A stretch of 5,206 nucleotides of DNA from Bacillota bacterium (GCA_023412665.1 JAEZCA010000037.1:1-5206), one strand, 5' to 3'. Shown: positions 1-5,206, numbered from the stretch's first letter. Numbers and translations: made by a program. The notes: generated from the letters alone by a model not told the origin.

Positions 1-2
1 CT

Positions 3-530
3 TACCGGCTGGTGGTGCCCGCTTTTGATGGCTGGTTTACGGCTGGCAATGACAAAGAAGGCCGCGATTATCCGCGCAGCCAGGTTTTGGCAACCCACCA
101 CCGCTTCCCCATCGACCTGCGCAATTCCAAAGTCCTGCGTGACCGCGGCATCCGCGTGATTATGTCGGGGTTTGGCGACCCAACCCCGGTGAACAGTGCG
201 GTGTACCAGCAGCGGTTGGATGCCTGGCGGGCCACCTGGGAGCAGGAAATCGACCTGACCATGGCTGACCAGGACTGGTCTGCCATGCGCGAGCGCATGC
301 GCGCCCGTTCCGAGACGCAGCAAGAACTGTACTACGCGCTGTCGCGTCTGTTCTCGCAGTACGAGCACGCGGATGAAGCGCTGACCCTGCGCATCTTGCA
401 GGCGCTCGAAACCGCCGCCGCCGACCCGAAGACCCGCGCATTGCTGCCCGATACTACCCTGGGGCTGATGCGTCACGTTTCGGCCCTGCTGCTGCCGCCC
501 ACGGAACAACAGATTCCGCCCCAACGCTAG
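3..530 (+). CDS. SPFH/band-7-like protein, C-terminal part (5' end outside window)
   Basis: The reading frame is already open at the first full codon (bases 3-5). A GTG at base 12 is possible, but nothing like a ribosome binding site can precede it inside the window, so I treat this as the 3' part of a longer gene ending at TAG 528-530. The visible part (about 175 residues) has the layout of the end of an SPFH (stomatin/prohibitin/flotillin/HflK-C) domain. A strand segment with VLRDRGIRVIMSGFGDP leads into a long charged helix beginning RLDAWRATWEQEI, rich in Arg, Glu, Gln and Ala, as in the oligomerising helices of the family. A second helical stretch (LTLRILQALETAA) and a Pro/Gln tail follow. 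The same strand-then-helix order occurs at the end of the downstream gene, so the two look like tandem paralogs. SPFH proteins act as membrane-associated oligomeric scaffolds. No membrane segment lies in this fragment; any would be upstream. The family call rests on layout and motif style, with moderate certainty. Confidence 0.7.
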   Translation, partial: YRLVVPAFDGWFTAGNDKEGRDYPRSQVLATHHRFPIDLRNSKVLRDRGIRVIMSGFGDPTPVNSAVYQQRLDAWRATWEQEIDLTMADQDWSAMRERMRARSETQQELYYALSRLFSQYEHADEALTLRILQALETAAADPKTRALLPDTTLGLMRHVSALLLPPTEQQIPPQR

Positions 531-532
531 GG

Positions 533-538
533 AAGGAG
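533..538 (+). promoter_or_regulatory. Ribosome binding site of the downstream SPFH gene
   Basis: AAGGAG lies just after the TAG of the first gene and 12 bases before the ATG at 551. The spacing is at the long end, but the motif is a strong anti-16S match. It supports the ATG at 551 over internal Met codons at residues 20 and 23, which fall at the edge of or inside the first membrane segment. The 20-bp gap between the genes holds nothing else, so they are probably cotranscribed. Confidence 0.7.
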
Positions 539-550
539 AAAGAAACTCGC

Positions 551-1867
551 ATGAATCACGGTCGCGAATTTTCCCTCGGCTCGGCGCTGTTTCAGAATGT
601 TTTCGGCATGATCCGCATGATCGTGTTCTTCGTGATCCTGATCATCTTTGCTTCCTGGTTCAGCGGCGAATTCCACCAGATCAGCCTGAGAGACCTGATC
701 GGGCAGCTCCAGGAATCCATGCCAATGTTCAAGTCCTTCCCGCTTAGCTGGACGGCATGGTTCTTCGCGATGCTGTTTAACCCCCTGGTTTTCCGCTTCA
801 TGTTTCCGCCCATCCTCGCGTTTTTGCTCGTGCTGTTTGCCGGTGCATTCTACGTGATGGATATCTACGATCTCAAAACGTTCCGCGGCGCGATGCGCTA
901 CGTTATGGGTTCGATGTTTGCCTCAGACTACCCAGTGCTGACCATTGACAACGCCAAAGGCAAGAAGACCGAAGCCGGTGCGATTTCACCGCGTGAGGAT
1001 AACCTGATCGAGAAGATCGGCGGGCCGGGTGCGGTGTTGGTGGAGCCGGGCAGCGGGGCGATCTTCCGCCACCTGCGCGGTCGTTCAGTTTGGCGGGTAG
1101 CGGAGACGCATTTCCTCGCGCCGTTCGAAACCATCGCGCAAACGGTAGACTTGAATGATCAGCAGTGCGACAAAGACGGAGTGGGGTGTGTCACACGTGA
1201 TGGTATCCAGGTGAAGCTGCGCGACGTACACTTCCGCTACCGCATCCGCATGAAGCAGGAAAACGGCGCCCCGGCGGTCCGTTCGATCCGATCGCCGTAC
1301 CCGTTCGACAATCAATCCCTTACCCGGCTGGCCTTTAACCTCCAGGTGCAGGATAACGGGAAAGAAGAGCCGTGGTCCGCGGCGGTGGAACGGGCAGTCA
1401 CCGGGCAGATTACCGACTTCGTCGCCGAGCATACGATCGACTATCTCACCGCTCCGCGCACCCAGGCCTTGAATCCACGAGAAGAGCTTTGCCGCTACTT
1501 GTTTCAAACCGCGCAGAGGCCGCTCGAAACCCTGGGCGCCGAGCTGATTTGGGCGGACGTGGGGCACCTGGAGATTGTGGATGATCGCGTAGACGACCAG
1601 CGCACCAATTTGTGGGCGGCCCCGTGGATGGGCGACGCCAACGCCACGCGCGCCTATGGTGACGCAATCCGCCAGTCGTACCAGGAGATGGGGCGCGCCG
1701 AGGCCCAGGCCGAAATGATTATCGGCATTTCCAATGCCCTTTCGGGGTTGGGTCCGGGTGCGCAGTCTCCCGAGAGCATCCGCAGGCTGCTGCTGGCACG
1801 CACCGCGCAGATGCTGGAAGCCATGCACGACAACACCCGAGAGAAACAGCGCCGCGAGAACGAATGA
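551..1867 (+). CDS. Membrane-anchored SPFH/band-7 domain protein
   Basis: A complete 438-residue protein, ATG 551 to TGA 1865-1867. A short N-terminus is followed by a hydrophobic segment at about residues 18-37 (MIRMIVFFVILIIFASWF). After a polar loop come two closely spaced hydrophobic stretches at about 67-81 and 84-103, with Arg82 between them, so the anchor is one helix plus a hairpin. The SPFH domain covers roughly 155-350: GPGAVLVEPGSGAIFRHL opens it, THFLAPFETIAQTVDLN matches the family's 'H.l.PF' turn, and TRDGIQVKLRDVHFRYRI is the typical second strand pair. A helical tail at about 360-425 (AIRQSYQEMGRAEAQAEM) is the expected oligomerisation helix. SPFH proteins build membrane-bound rings or microdomains and often hold partner enzymes such as AAA+ proteases; the partner here is not shown. 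Two cysteines (206, 213) lie in a short insert between family motifs. The gene follows an SPFH-like gene by 20 bp and faces a AAA+ ATPase operon across a terminator. Domain call firm, function unknown. Confidence 0.88.
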   Translation: MNHGREFSLGSALFQNVFGMIRMIVFFVILIIFASWFSGEFHQISLRDLIGQLQESMPMFKSFPLSWTAWFFAMLFNPLVFRFMFPPILAFLLVLFAGAFYVMDIYDLKTFRGAMRYVMGSMFASDYPVLTIDNAKGKKTEAGAISPREDNLIEKIGGPGAVLVEPGSGAIFRHLRGRSVWRVAETHFLAPFETIAQTVDLNDQQCDKDGVGCVTRDGIQVKLRDVHFRYRIRMKQENGAPAVRSIRSPYPFDNQSLTRLAFNLQVQDNGKEEPWSAAVERAVTGQITDFVAEHTIDYLTAPRTQALNPREELCRYLFQTAQRPLETLGAELIWADVGHLEIVDDRVDDQRTNLWAAPWMGDANATRAYGDAIRQSYQEMGRAEAQAEMIIGISNALSGLGPGAQSPESIRRLLLARTAQMLEAMHDNTREKQRRENE

Positions 1868-1906
1868 TTACCGATCATGACGCGTTTGGCTGGATTCAAA
1901 AATACC

Positions 1907-1982
1907 GCTCGAGTGAATCATGTTATTGTTGTTAGGGGGTACATTGTACCCCCTAACAACAATAACATGATTCACTAGGAGC
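1907..1982. terminator. Bidirectional intrinsic terminator hairpin between convergent operons
   Basis: Bases 1912-1942 and 1946-1976 are perfect reverse complements (31 bp, no mismatch) around a 3-base ATT loop. The top of the stem is a G-run/C-run block (TTAGGGGGTAC), and the lower part is mixed and AT-rich. After a small internal loop (G1911 opposite A1977-G1978) the stem continues with GCTC 1907-1910 pairing GAGC 1979-1982. TTTTT follows directly at 1983-1987 on the + strand. On the - strand the extended stem is followed after four bases by five T (the A-run at 1898-1902). A stem with T-tracts on both sides between two genes that end toward each other fits a two-way Rho-independent terminator. 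The arms are longer and more perfect than usual terminators, so a small palindromic element is an alternative origin. The ATPase stop codon (1977-1975) lies partly inside the right arm. Confidence 0.78.
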
Positions 1983-4755
1983 TTTTTGGTCGCTTGGGGC
2001 GTTTGCGGGGGAGCTGGAAGCTGCCGTTCATCCATGCCCTGGCAGGCTGGGCCGCGCTGGAAGGCGCTGGAGGTGGCACAACCGGTGGCGCAGCCTTCTG
2101 ATCACGCGGCGGCGTTGCTTTCTCCGGGGTGGGCCGTTTGGGTAGGTACGTTGCCGCTCGCACGCGCAGCGGCTCGGGCACATCGGTTATCGCGAAGGTC
2201 GAAAGATCCTGGATATTCGATAACTCGGCGTGCTGGCCCTGCGCCGCGCCTTTGAGCTTGCGCTCGGCCAGGCGGCTCTTCATTTGCTCGAACAGCATAT
2301 TGACCGAACGGGCGTTGCCAAAGTTCGGCCCGTCGCGCAGCGCCTGTCCCTCCAGGTATTCTACTGCCCTGGCTACCACCGGTTCGGGCAGGATGAAGTT
2401 CTCTTTGTTCGCCCGATTGCGCAGAATTTGCGCCAGTTCGGGCGGCTCGAAGTTGGGGAAGGTAACCGTTGCGCCAAACCGCGACTTTAGCCCCGGGTTG
2501 GCAGAAATAAAGCGCTGCATCTCCACCGGGTAGCCCGCTGCGATAACCAAAAGACGCCCGCGGAAATCTTCCATCGCTTTCACCAGTGTGTCCACTGCTT
2601 CGCGCCCATAGTCCGCCGGGCCGCCGCGCTCCAGACTGTAGGCCTCGTCGATGAACAACACGCCATCCAGCGCCTCGCGGATCTTCTCGCGCGTTTTGAG
2701 CGCCGTCTGCCCGACGTAACCGGCGACCAAATCGGCGCGGCTCACCTCGACGCAATGCCCGCGGCGCAGCAACCCCAGCGCATGGTAAATTTTGCCAATC
2801 AGGCGGGCGACCGTGGTTTTGCCCGTCCCTGGGCTGCCCAGGAAGATGACATGCTGCACCGCGGTGCCGGTGACCAGGTTCGGCTCGTGCTTGCGCCGGG
2901 CTTCATCCAACCGCAGCCGCTGTACCAGCGAGGATAGAAATTCCTTCACCGGGGCAAGCCCCACCAGGTCATCCATTTCCGCCAGCACGGTGCCGGTATC
3001 CACAATTTCCGCGCGCAGGTAGCGCCGGTACTTGTCCGGGATATCCTCAACGCACAGCGGCTCGTCGAAGGGCAGGTTGCCGCGCACCACGCGGTACGCG
3101 CGCCGCCGGTCCAGCGCTTCGGCCAGGTTGCGCATCTCACCGGCGTTGCCAAACGTTTCATCGCGGCTCGCATACAGCGCGGAGACCATTTCTTGCAGGC
3201 TGCCGCCTACCGACTCGGAATACGGAATTTCACGGCATGCCAGGAGCTGCGAGAGGATTTGCCACAGCTCGTCCGGGTTGTAATCGGGGAAGTTGAAGCG
3301 GTTTTCCTCGGGGAAACGGCGGGGAAGGCCGGGGTTTGACCTTAGGAAGCGGTCCATCTTTTCCGGGTAGCCAGCCGCGATCACGACCAGCCGGTCGCGG
3401 TCGTCTTCCATGCGCTTCAGCAGCAGGTCCACGGCTTCTTGTCCAAACCCGCCGCGCTCTGGTTCGGTCAGGCTGTAGGCTTCATCGACAAACAACACGC
3501 CATCCAGCGCGCGATCGATCACGGCGTTGGTTTTGACGGCTGTTCCGCCCACGTACTCTGCCACCAGGTCAGATGCTTTTACTTCCACCAGATGGCCTTT
3601 CGCCAGGTAGCCCAGCTCGTGGTAAATCTCGCCCATCAGCCGGGCGACGGTGGTCTTACCAGTGCCGGGGTTGCCCGCGAAGACCATGTGCAGCATCGGC
3701 GGCTCAATCGGTCGCTCGCGCACAGACCGCTTGCGGCGGTTCATCGAAAGCCATGCCGCCAGCTCGTACACCCGGTCTTTGATCGTCCCCAGGCCGACCA
3801 GCTCGTCTAATTTCTCTTCGATGGTGCGCCGGTCGCCGCGCGCCGCCGAGAACCAGCCCTTGCGCCGTGTCGTTTCCAGGTCGATCTGCTCAACCTCGGA
3901 GAAGCGCGCCAGCCAGTGCCGCGCCCGCTGGCCTTCGGCTGCCATCCATTCCGCCAGCGGCTCAATGTCACCATCAACGGCGGGGAGCTGGTAAAGCTGC
4001 TGCCCATAGCGGATCAGGCGCATCATCTCGGCTTTTTCCGGCGTACCAATCTCGATCAGGCTGCCGTTCTTGGCCGCCGATTCTTCGCGGCGGATCATCC
4101 CGCGCAGCTCGGGCACGGTCATGCGCTCAGCAGAGTCGCGCAGCGATTCGTAGCGGTCGGAGGGGAACAGAAAGATCACAATATTGGGGTTGGCGGATGG
4201 CAGGCGCGTCCACTCGCCGACAACCCCTGCCAGCGTGCGCGGATCGTCGAAAAAGTTCAGCCACGATTCTGCCTGAACAACCACTACTGCCGTGCGCGTG
4301 CCGCCGGTGTCTTTGAGCATCGAATCGAGCAGGCGCAGGGCATGTACGTCGCCCATGCCCGCTCCCGGTGAAAAGCCCTCGCTAAACGCTGCCGCTCCGC
4401 CTGCTGCCTGGTGAAAGAACATCCGCCGCCCAAAGGGGCCGTCTTCCAGTACCAGCATCTCCTCGTCTTCAGCGGGATCAGAGTCCACCTCTGGTATGCT
4501 CGCTGCCGGATCCGAGGCTGGTTTGGCAGCGGCGGTTGGCCCGGCTTGGTCGAGGAAGTACACGGGCTTATGTGGCGCGATATATGCCACCCGCTGAAAT
4601 CCCTGCTGTTTGAGCACCGTCAGCAGCGCGGTTTCGATGCTCTGTTCGCGGTGGTGAAACGAAATAAAGGCATCATCGATGCCTTTGCCGTATAGCAGGT
4701 AAAAACGCCCTTCACTATCTTTGCGAAAGGCCTGCTGGATGCGCTCGATACCCAT
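1975..4755 (-). CDS. Tandem CbxX/CfqX-type AAA+ ATPase with degenerate N-terminal module
   Basis: A complete 926-residue protein, ATG 4755-4753 to TAG 1977-1975. Module 1 (about 315-580) has Walker A GNPGTGKTT 361-369, pore-loop-like YVGG 401-404, Walker B GVLFVDE 419-425, VIAAGYP 458-464 in the sensor-1 position, arginine-finger-like NPGLPRRF 474-481 and sensor-2-like GNAGEMRN 536-543. Module 2 (about 594-865) repeats this: GSPGTGKTT 640-648, YVGQ 680-683, GVLFIDE 698-704, VIAAGYP 737-743, NPGLKSRF 753-760, GNARSVNM 813-820. Both should bind and hydrolyse ATP. The YVGxTAxKT motif and the double arrangement place it in the CbxX/CfqX (CbbX, SpoVK, EccA-like) group of hexameric remodelling ATPases. 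Residues 1-70 form a small alpha/beta-looking region. An acidic Ala/Pro linker spans about 71-98, and residues 130-300 resemble a AAA fold lacking a P-loop. The tail from about 870 is Pro/Ala-rich and ends in the basic RKRPKRPKSS. No membrane segment or signal peptide is seen, so it is presumably cytosolic. The substrate cannot be read from the sequence. CbbX function (Rubisco activation) is unlikely, as no carbon-fixation gene is nearby and the architecture differs. Confidence 0.92.
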   Translation of the reverse strand: MGIERIQQAFRKDSEGRFYLLYGKGIDDAFISFHHREQSIETALLTVLKQQGFQRVAYIAPHKPVYFLDQAGPTAAAKPASDPAASIPEVDSDPAEDEEMLVLEDGPFGRRMFFHQAAGGAAAFSEGFSPGAGMGDVHALRLLDSMLKDTGGTRTAVVVVQAESWLNFFDDPRTLAGVVGEWTRLPSANPNIVIFLFPSDRYESLRDSAERMTVPELRGMIRREESAAKNGSLIEIGTPEKAEMMRLIRYGQQLYQLPAVDGDIEPLAEWMAAEGQRARHWLARFSEVEQIDLETTRRKGWFSAARGDRRTIEEKLDELVGLGTIKDRVYELAAWLSMNRRKRSVRERPIEPPMLHMVFAGNPGTGKTTVARLMGEIYHELGYLAKGHLVEVKASDLVAEYVGGTAVKTNAVIDRALDGVLFVDEAYSLTEPERGGFGQEAVDLLLKRMEDDRDRLVVIAAGYPEKMDRFLRSNPGLPRRFPEENRFNFPDYNPDELWQILSQLLACREIPYSESVGGSLQEMVSALYASRDETFGNAGEMRNLAEALDRRRAYRVVRGNLPFDEPLCVEDIPDKYRRYLRAEIVDTGTVLAEMDDLVGLAPVKEFLSSLVQRLRLDEARRKHEPNLVTGTAVQHVIFLGSPGTGKTTVARLIGKIYHALGLLRRGHCVEVSRADLVAGYVGQTALKTREKIREALDGVLFIDEAYSLERGGPADYGREAVDTLVKAMEDFRGRLLVIAAGYPVEMQRFISANPGLKSRFGATVTFPNFEPPELAQILRNRANKENFILPEPVVARAVEYLEGQALRDGPNFGNARSVNMLFEQMKSRLAERKLKGAAQGQHAELSNIQDLSTFAITDVPEPLRVRAATYLPKRPTPEKATPPRDQKAAPPVVPPPAPSSAAQPARAWMNGSFQLPRKRPKRPKSS
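2812..2838 (-). other. Walker A (P-loop) of AAA+ module 2
   Basis: Codes for GSPGTGKTT, residues 640-648, exactly 279 residues after the module 1 P-loop. With Walker B acids D703-E704 intact, the second module should also be an active ATPase. Confidence 0.93.
3649..3675 (-). other. Walker A (P-loop) of AAA+ module 1
   Basis: Codes for GNPGTGKTT, residues 361-369 of the ATPase. It is an intact GxPGTGKTT loop with the Lys and Thr needed to bind ATP phosphate and magnesium. The matching Walker B acid pair is D424-E425. Confidence 0.93.
3856..4755 (-). other. N-terminal region of the ATPase: small domain, acidic linker and AAA-like module without P-loop
   Basis: Residues 1-300. The first 70 residues end in a pattern (ALLTVLKQQGFQRVAYIAPHKPVYFLD) that looks like a compact helix-strand-strand unit. 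About 71-98 is an Ala/Pro/Asp-rich linker. From about 136 a helix (HALRLLDSMLKD) leads to a hydrophobic strand TAVVVVQAESW (155-165) in the place of a Walker B strand but with Gln-Ala-Glu instead of Asp-Glu. A second strand NPNIVIFLFPSDRYESL (189-205) then resembles a sensor-1 strand, followed by RGMIRREE and SLIEIGTPEKAEMMRLI. No GxxGxGKT loop exists anywhere in the region. The order of elements suggests a degenerate AAA fold that could bind an adaptor or substrate rather than hydrolyse ATP. This is inference from layout; only a structure prediction would settle it. Confidence 0.5.
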
Positions 4756-4770
4756 AAATCCCTACCCTGT
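4756..4770 (-). promoter_or_regulatory. Start region of the ATPase gene: weak ribosome site overlapping the upstream stop codon
   Basis: Read on the - strand, ACAGGGTAGGGATTT stands directly before the ATG at 4755. The TAG inside it is the stop of the upstream small gene, and the only Shine-Dalgarno-like bases are AGGG runs next to or overlapping that stop. The next Met codon is residue 100, beyond the first folded region, so the ATG at 4755 is the sensible start. A start this close to a stop favours translational coupling, in which ribosomes finishing the small gene load onto the ATPase gene. Confidence 0.55.
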
Positions 4771-5205
4771 ACGTGTTGGACGCTGAGGATCTTCAGCTAG
4801 CCGCTGACGGTTTTCAGCGGGCCGCTGTTGTGATGGTGGGTTCTGGACGCCTGTTTGCCGCCTGTCTGGTGCCGCCGGGTGTCGTGGCGCTCGGACGTGG
4901 CCGCGCTGGCCCTGCTGGAACGGCCCAACCTGCACGCCGTGGGCTGCCAGCGACCGGTTGATTTCGTACCAGCGCTGCTGTAACTCGTGCTCGGTGCGCG
5001 CCTGGCTGTCGAGTGACTCGATGTGCAGCTCATTCGCGCCAAGCGCATCACCCGCTGGGTCTATCTGTACGACGACCTTATTGCCTTCCATATTGCTGAG
5101 CTGCGCGCCAAACCCCAGCCGCATATCTGAGGACCGATAGTCCGAGATTTCGAGCGAGAAACCCTGCTCTTGCAGCGCCTGCACCACAAGGTCGGCGATG
5201 TTGAT
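4762..5205 (-). CDS. Small protein of unknown function, C-terminal part, cotranscribed with the ATPase
   Basis: The frame is open to the window edge. A GTG at 5187 could begin a 141-residue protein, but no ribosome site precedes it and six sense codons (Ile-Asn-Ile-Ala-Asp-Leu) continue upstream, so the true start is probably just outside. It stops at TAG 4764-4762, 6 bp before the ATPase start. Counting from that GTG, residues 1-90 look folded: a helix (LVVQALQEQGF), then strands (LEISDY, MRLGFGAQL, NKVVVQIDP), then a charged helix (RTEHELQQRWYEINRSLAAHGVQV). Residues 91-141 are low-complexity, rich in Arg, Gln and Pro, with about ten Arg against four acids and a short repeat at the end. I do not recognise the family. 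The 'helix, GF, LGF, strand' order faintly recalls DUF1257/Ycf35-like proteins, which I recall being found near AAA+ genes, but I cannot confirm it and the RGY motif is absent. The operon context suggests a partner or adaptor of the ATPase (inference). Confidence 0.75.
   Translation of the reverse strand: MNIADLVVQALQEQGFSLEISDYRSSDMRLGFGAQLSNMEGNKVVVQIDPAGDALGANELHIESLDSQARTEHELQQRWYEINRSLAAHGVQVGPFQQGQRGHVRAPRHPAAPDRRQTGVQNPPSQQRPAENRQRLAEDPQRPTRTG
4783..4824 (-). repeat. Two 21-bp tandem repeats at the 3' end of the small gene
   Basis: In frame, the two units (4824-4804 and 4803-4783) encode RPAENRQ and RLAEDPQ and agree at 16 of 21 bases. A third, strongly degenerate unit (4782-4762) encodes RPTRTG and the stop. 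The 7-codon period keeps the frame, so copy number could change without breaking the gene. The CCGCTGA...TCAGCGG inverted match at 4801-4820 falls inside these repeats. Confidence 0.6.
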
Positions 5206-5206
5206 A

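Noticed and set aside
1085..1828. A 247-codon open frame on the - strand opposite the SPFH gene
   Set aside because: It is fully antisense to a gene with clear domain motifs, its translation has no recognisable motif, and long antisense frames are expected in GC-rich coding DNA.
1912..1976. The perfect palindrome as an assembly or amplification fold-back artefact
   Set aside because: Flanking sequence differs on the two sides, both neighbouring genes are intact and end properly beside it, and T-tracts are placed correctly for termination. Read-level confirmation would still be useful.
1912..1976. The palindrome as an insertion-sequence remnant or transposon end
   Set aside because: No target-site duplication is visible in the immediate flanks and no transposase remnant is present. 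A small palindromic element remains possible and is noted in the findings.
1977..2255. A + strand frame starting at TTG 1986 behind an AGGAG (1977-1981)
   Set aside because: The apparent ribosome site is just the complement of the ATPase end, lies in the terminator base, and is followed by a coding shadow of the ATPase tail.
2102..2755. A 217-codon - strand frame overlapping AAA+ module 2
   Set aside because: It lies in another frame of the same strand as a strongly conserved ATPase domain. The translation is Arg/Gly/Ala-rich with no motif, typical of a frame shadow.
3436..4371. Several + strand open frames (up to about 150 codons) opposite the ATPase gene
   Set aside because: All are antisense to the continuous 926-residue frame, lack ribosome sites and motifs, and overlap one another.
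1975..4755. Assignment of the ATPase as CbbX (Rubisco activase)
   Set aside because: CbbX is a single-module protein of about 300 residues next to Rubisco genes. This one is three times longer with two modules and no carbon-fixation neighbour in view.
4801..4820. A hairpin (CCGCTGA/TCAGCGG, 6-base loop) as a terminator or attenuator before the ATPase gene
   Set aside because: It lies inside the coding end of the small gene, has no T-tract, and is explained by the in-frame 21-bp repeats.

Overview
The window looks like ordinary bacterial chromosome. It is tightly packed and fairly GC-rich (by eye around 60%), with short intergenic gaps, Shine-Dalgarno-type start signals and GTG/ATG codon habits. 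The protein families (paired SPFH/band-7 membrane proteins and a giant tandem CbxX/CfqX-type AAA+ ATPase) recall environmental lineages such as Chloroflexota. That placement is a guess from family style, not something the sequence proves. No mobile element, RNA gene, phage gene or CRISPR array is visible.

Layout. (1) Bases 3-530, + strand: the C-terminal part of an SPFH/band-7-like protein whose start lies upstream of the window. (2) Bases 551-1867, + strand: a complete 438-residue membrane-anchored SPFH-domain protein, 20 bp downstream with its own AAGGAG site, so very probably the same operon. (3) Bases 1868-1974: the only real gap. It is dominated by a hairpin with two perfect 31-base arms, a short GC-rich base extension and T-tracts on both sides, which reads as a bidirectional intrinsic terminator between convergent operons. 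(4) Bases 1975-4755, - strand: a 926-residue protein with two intact CbxX/CfqX-type AAA+ modules, preceded by a long N-terminal region that looks like a third, degenerate AAA-like module without a P-loop, and followed by a Pro-rich tail with a basic end. (5) Bases 4762-5205, - strand: the C-terminal part of a small protein of unknown function with a disordered Arg/Gln/Pro-rich tail. It ends 6 bp before the ATPase start and so is transcribed with it.

How the genes may work together. Two operons meet tail to tail: a pair of SPFH scaffold proteins on one side, and a small protein plus a tandem AAA+ remodelling ATPase on the other. SPFH proteins are known to form membrane rings and to pair with AAA+ machines (HflK/HflC with FtsH), and CbxX-type ATPases usually remodel a specific partner. 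A membrane scaffold plus remodeller unit, with the small upstream protein as adaptor, is therefore a reasonable hypothesis. The window shows only proximity; conserved neighbourhood in other genomes would be needed to support it. The parts most worth attention are the ATPase architecture (degenerate N-terminal module plus two modules in strict 279-residue register with complementary sensor-2 differences), the small partner gene, and the terminator palindrome that contains part of the ATPase stop codon.
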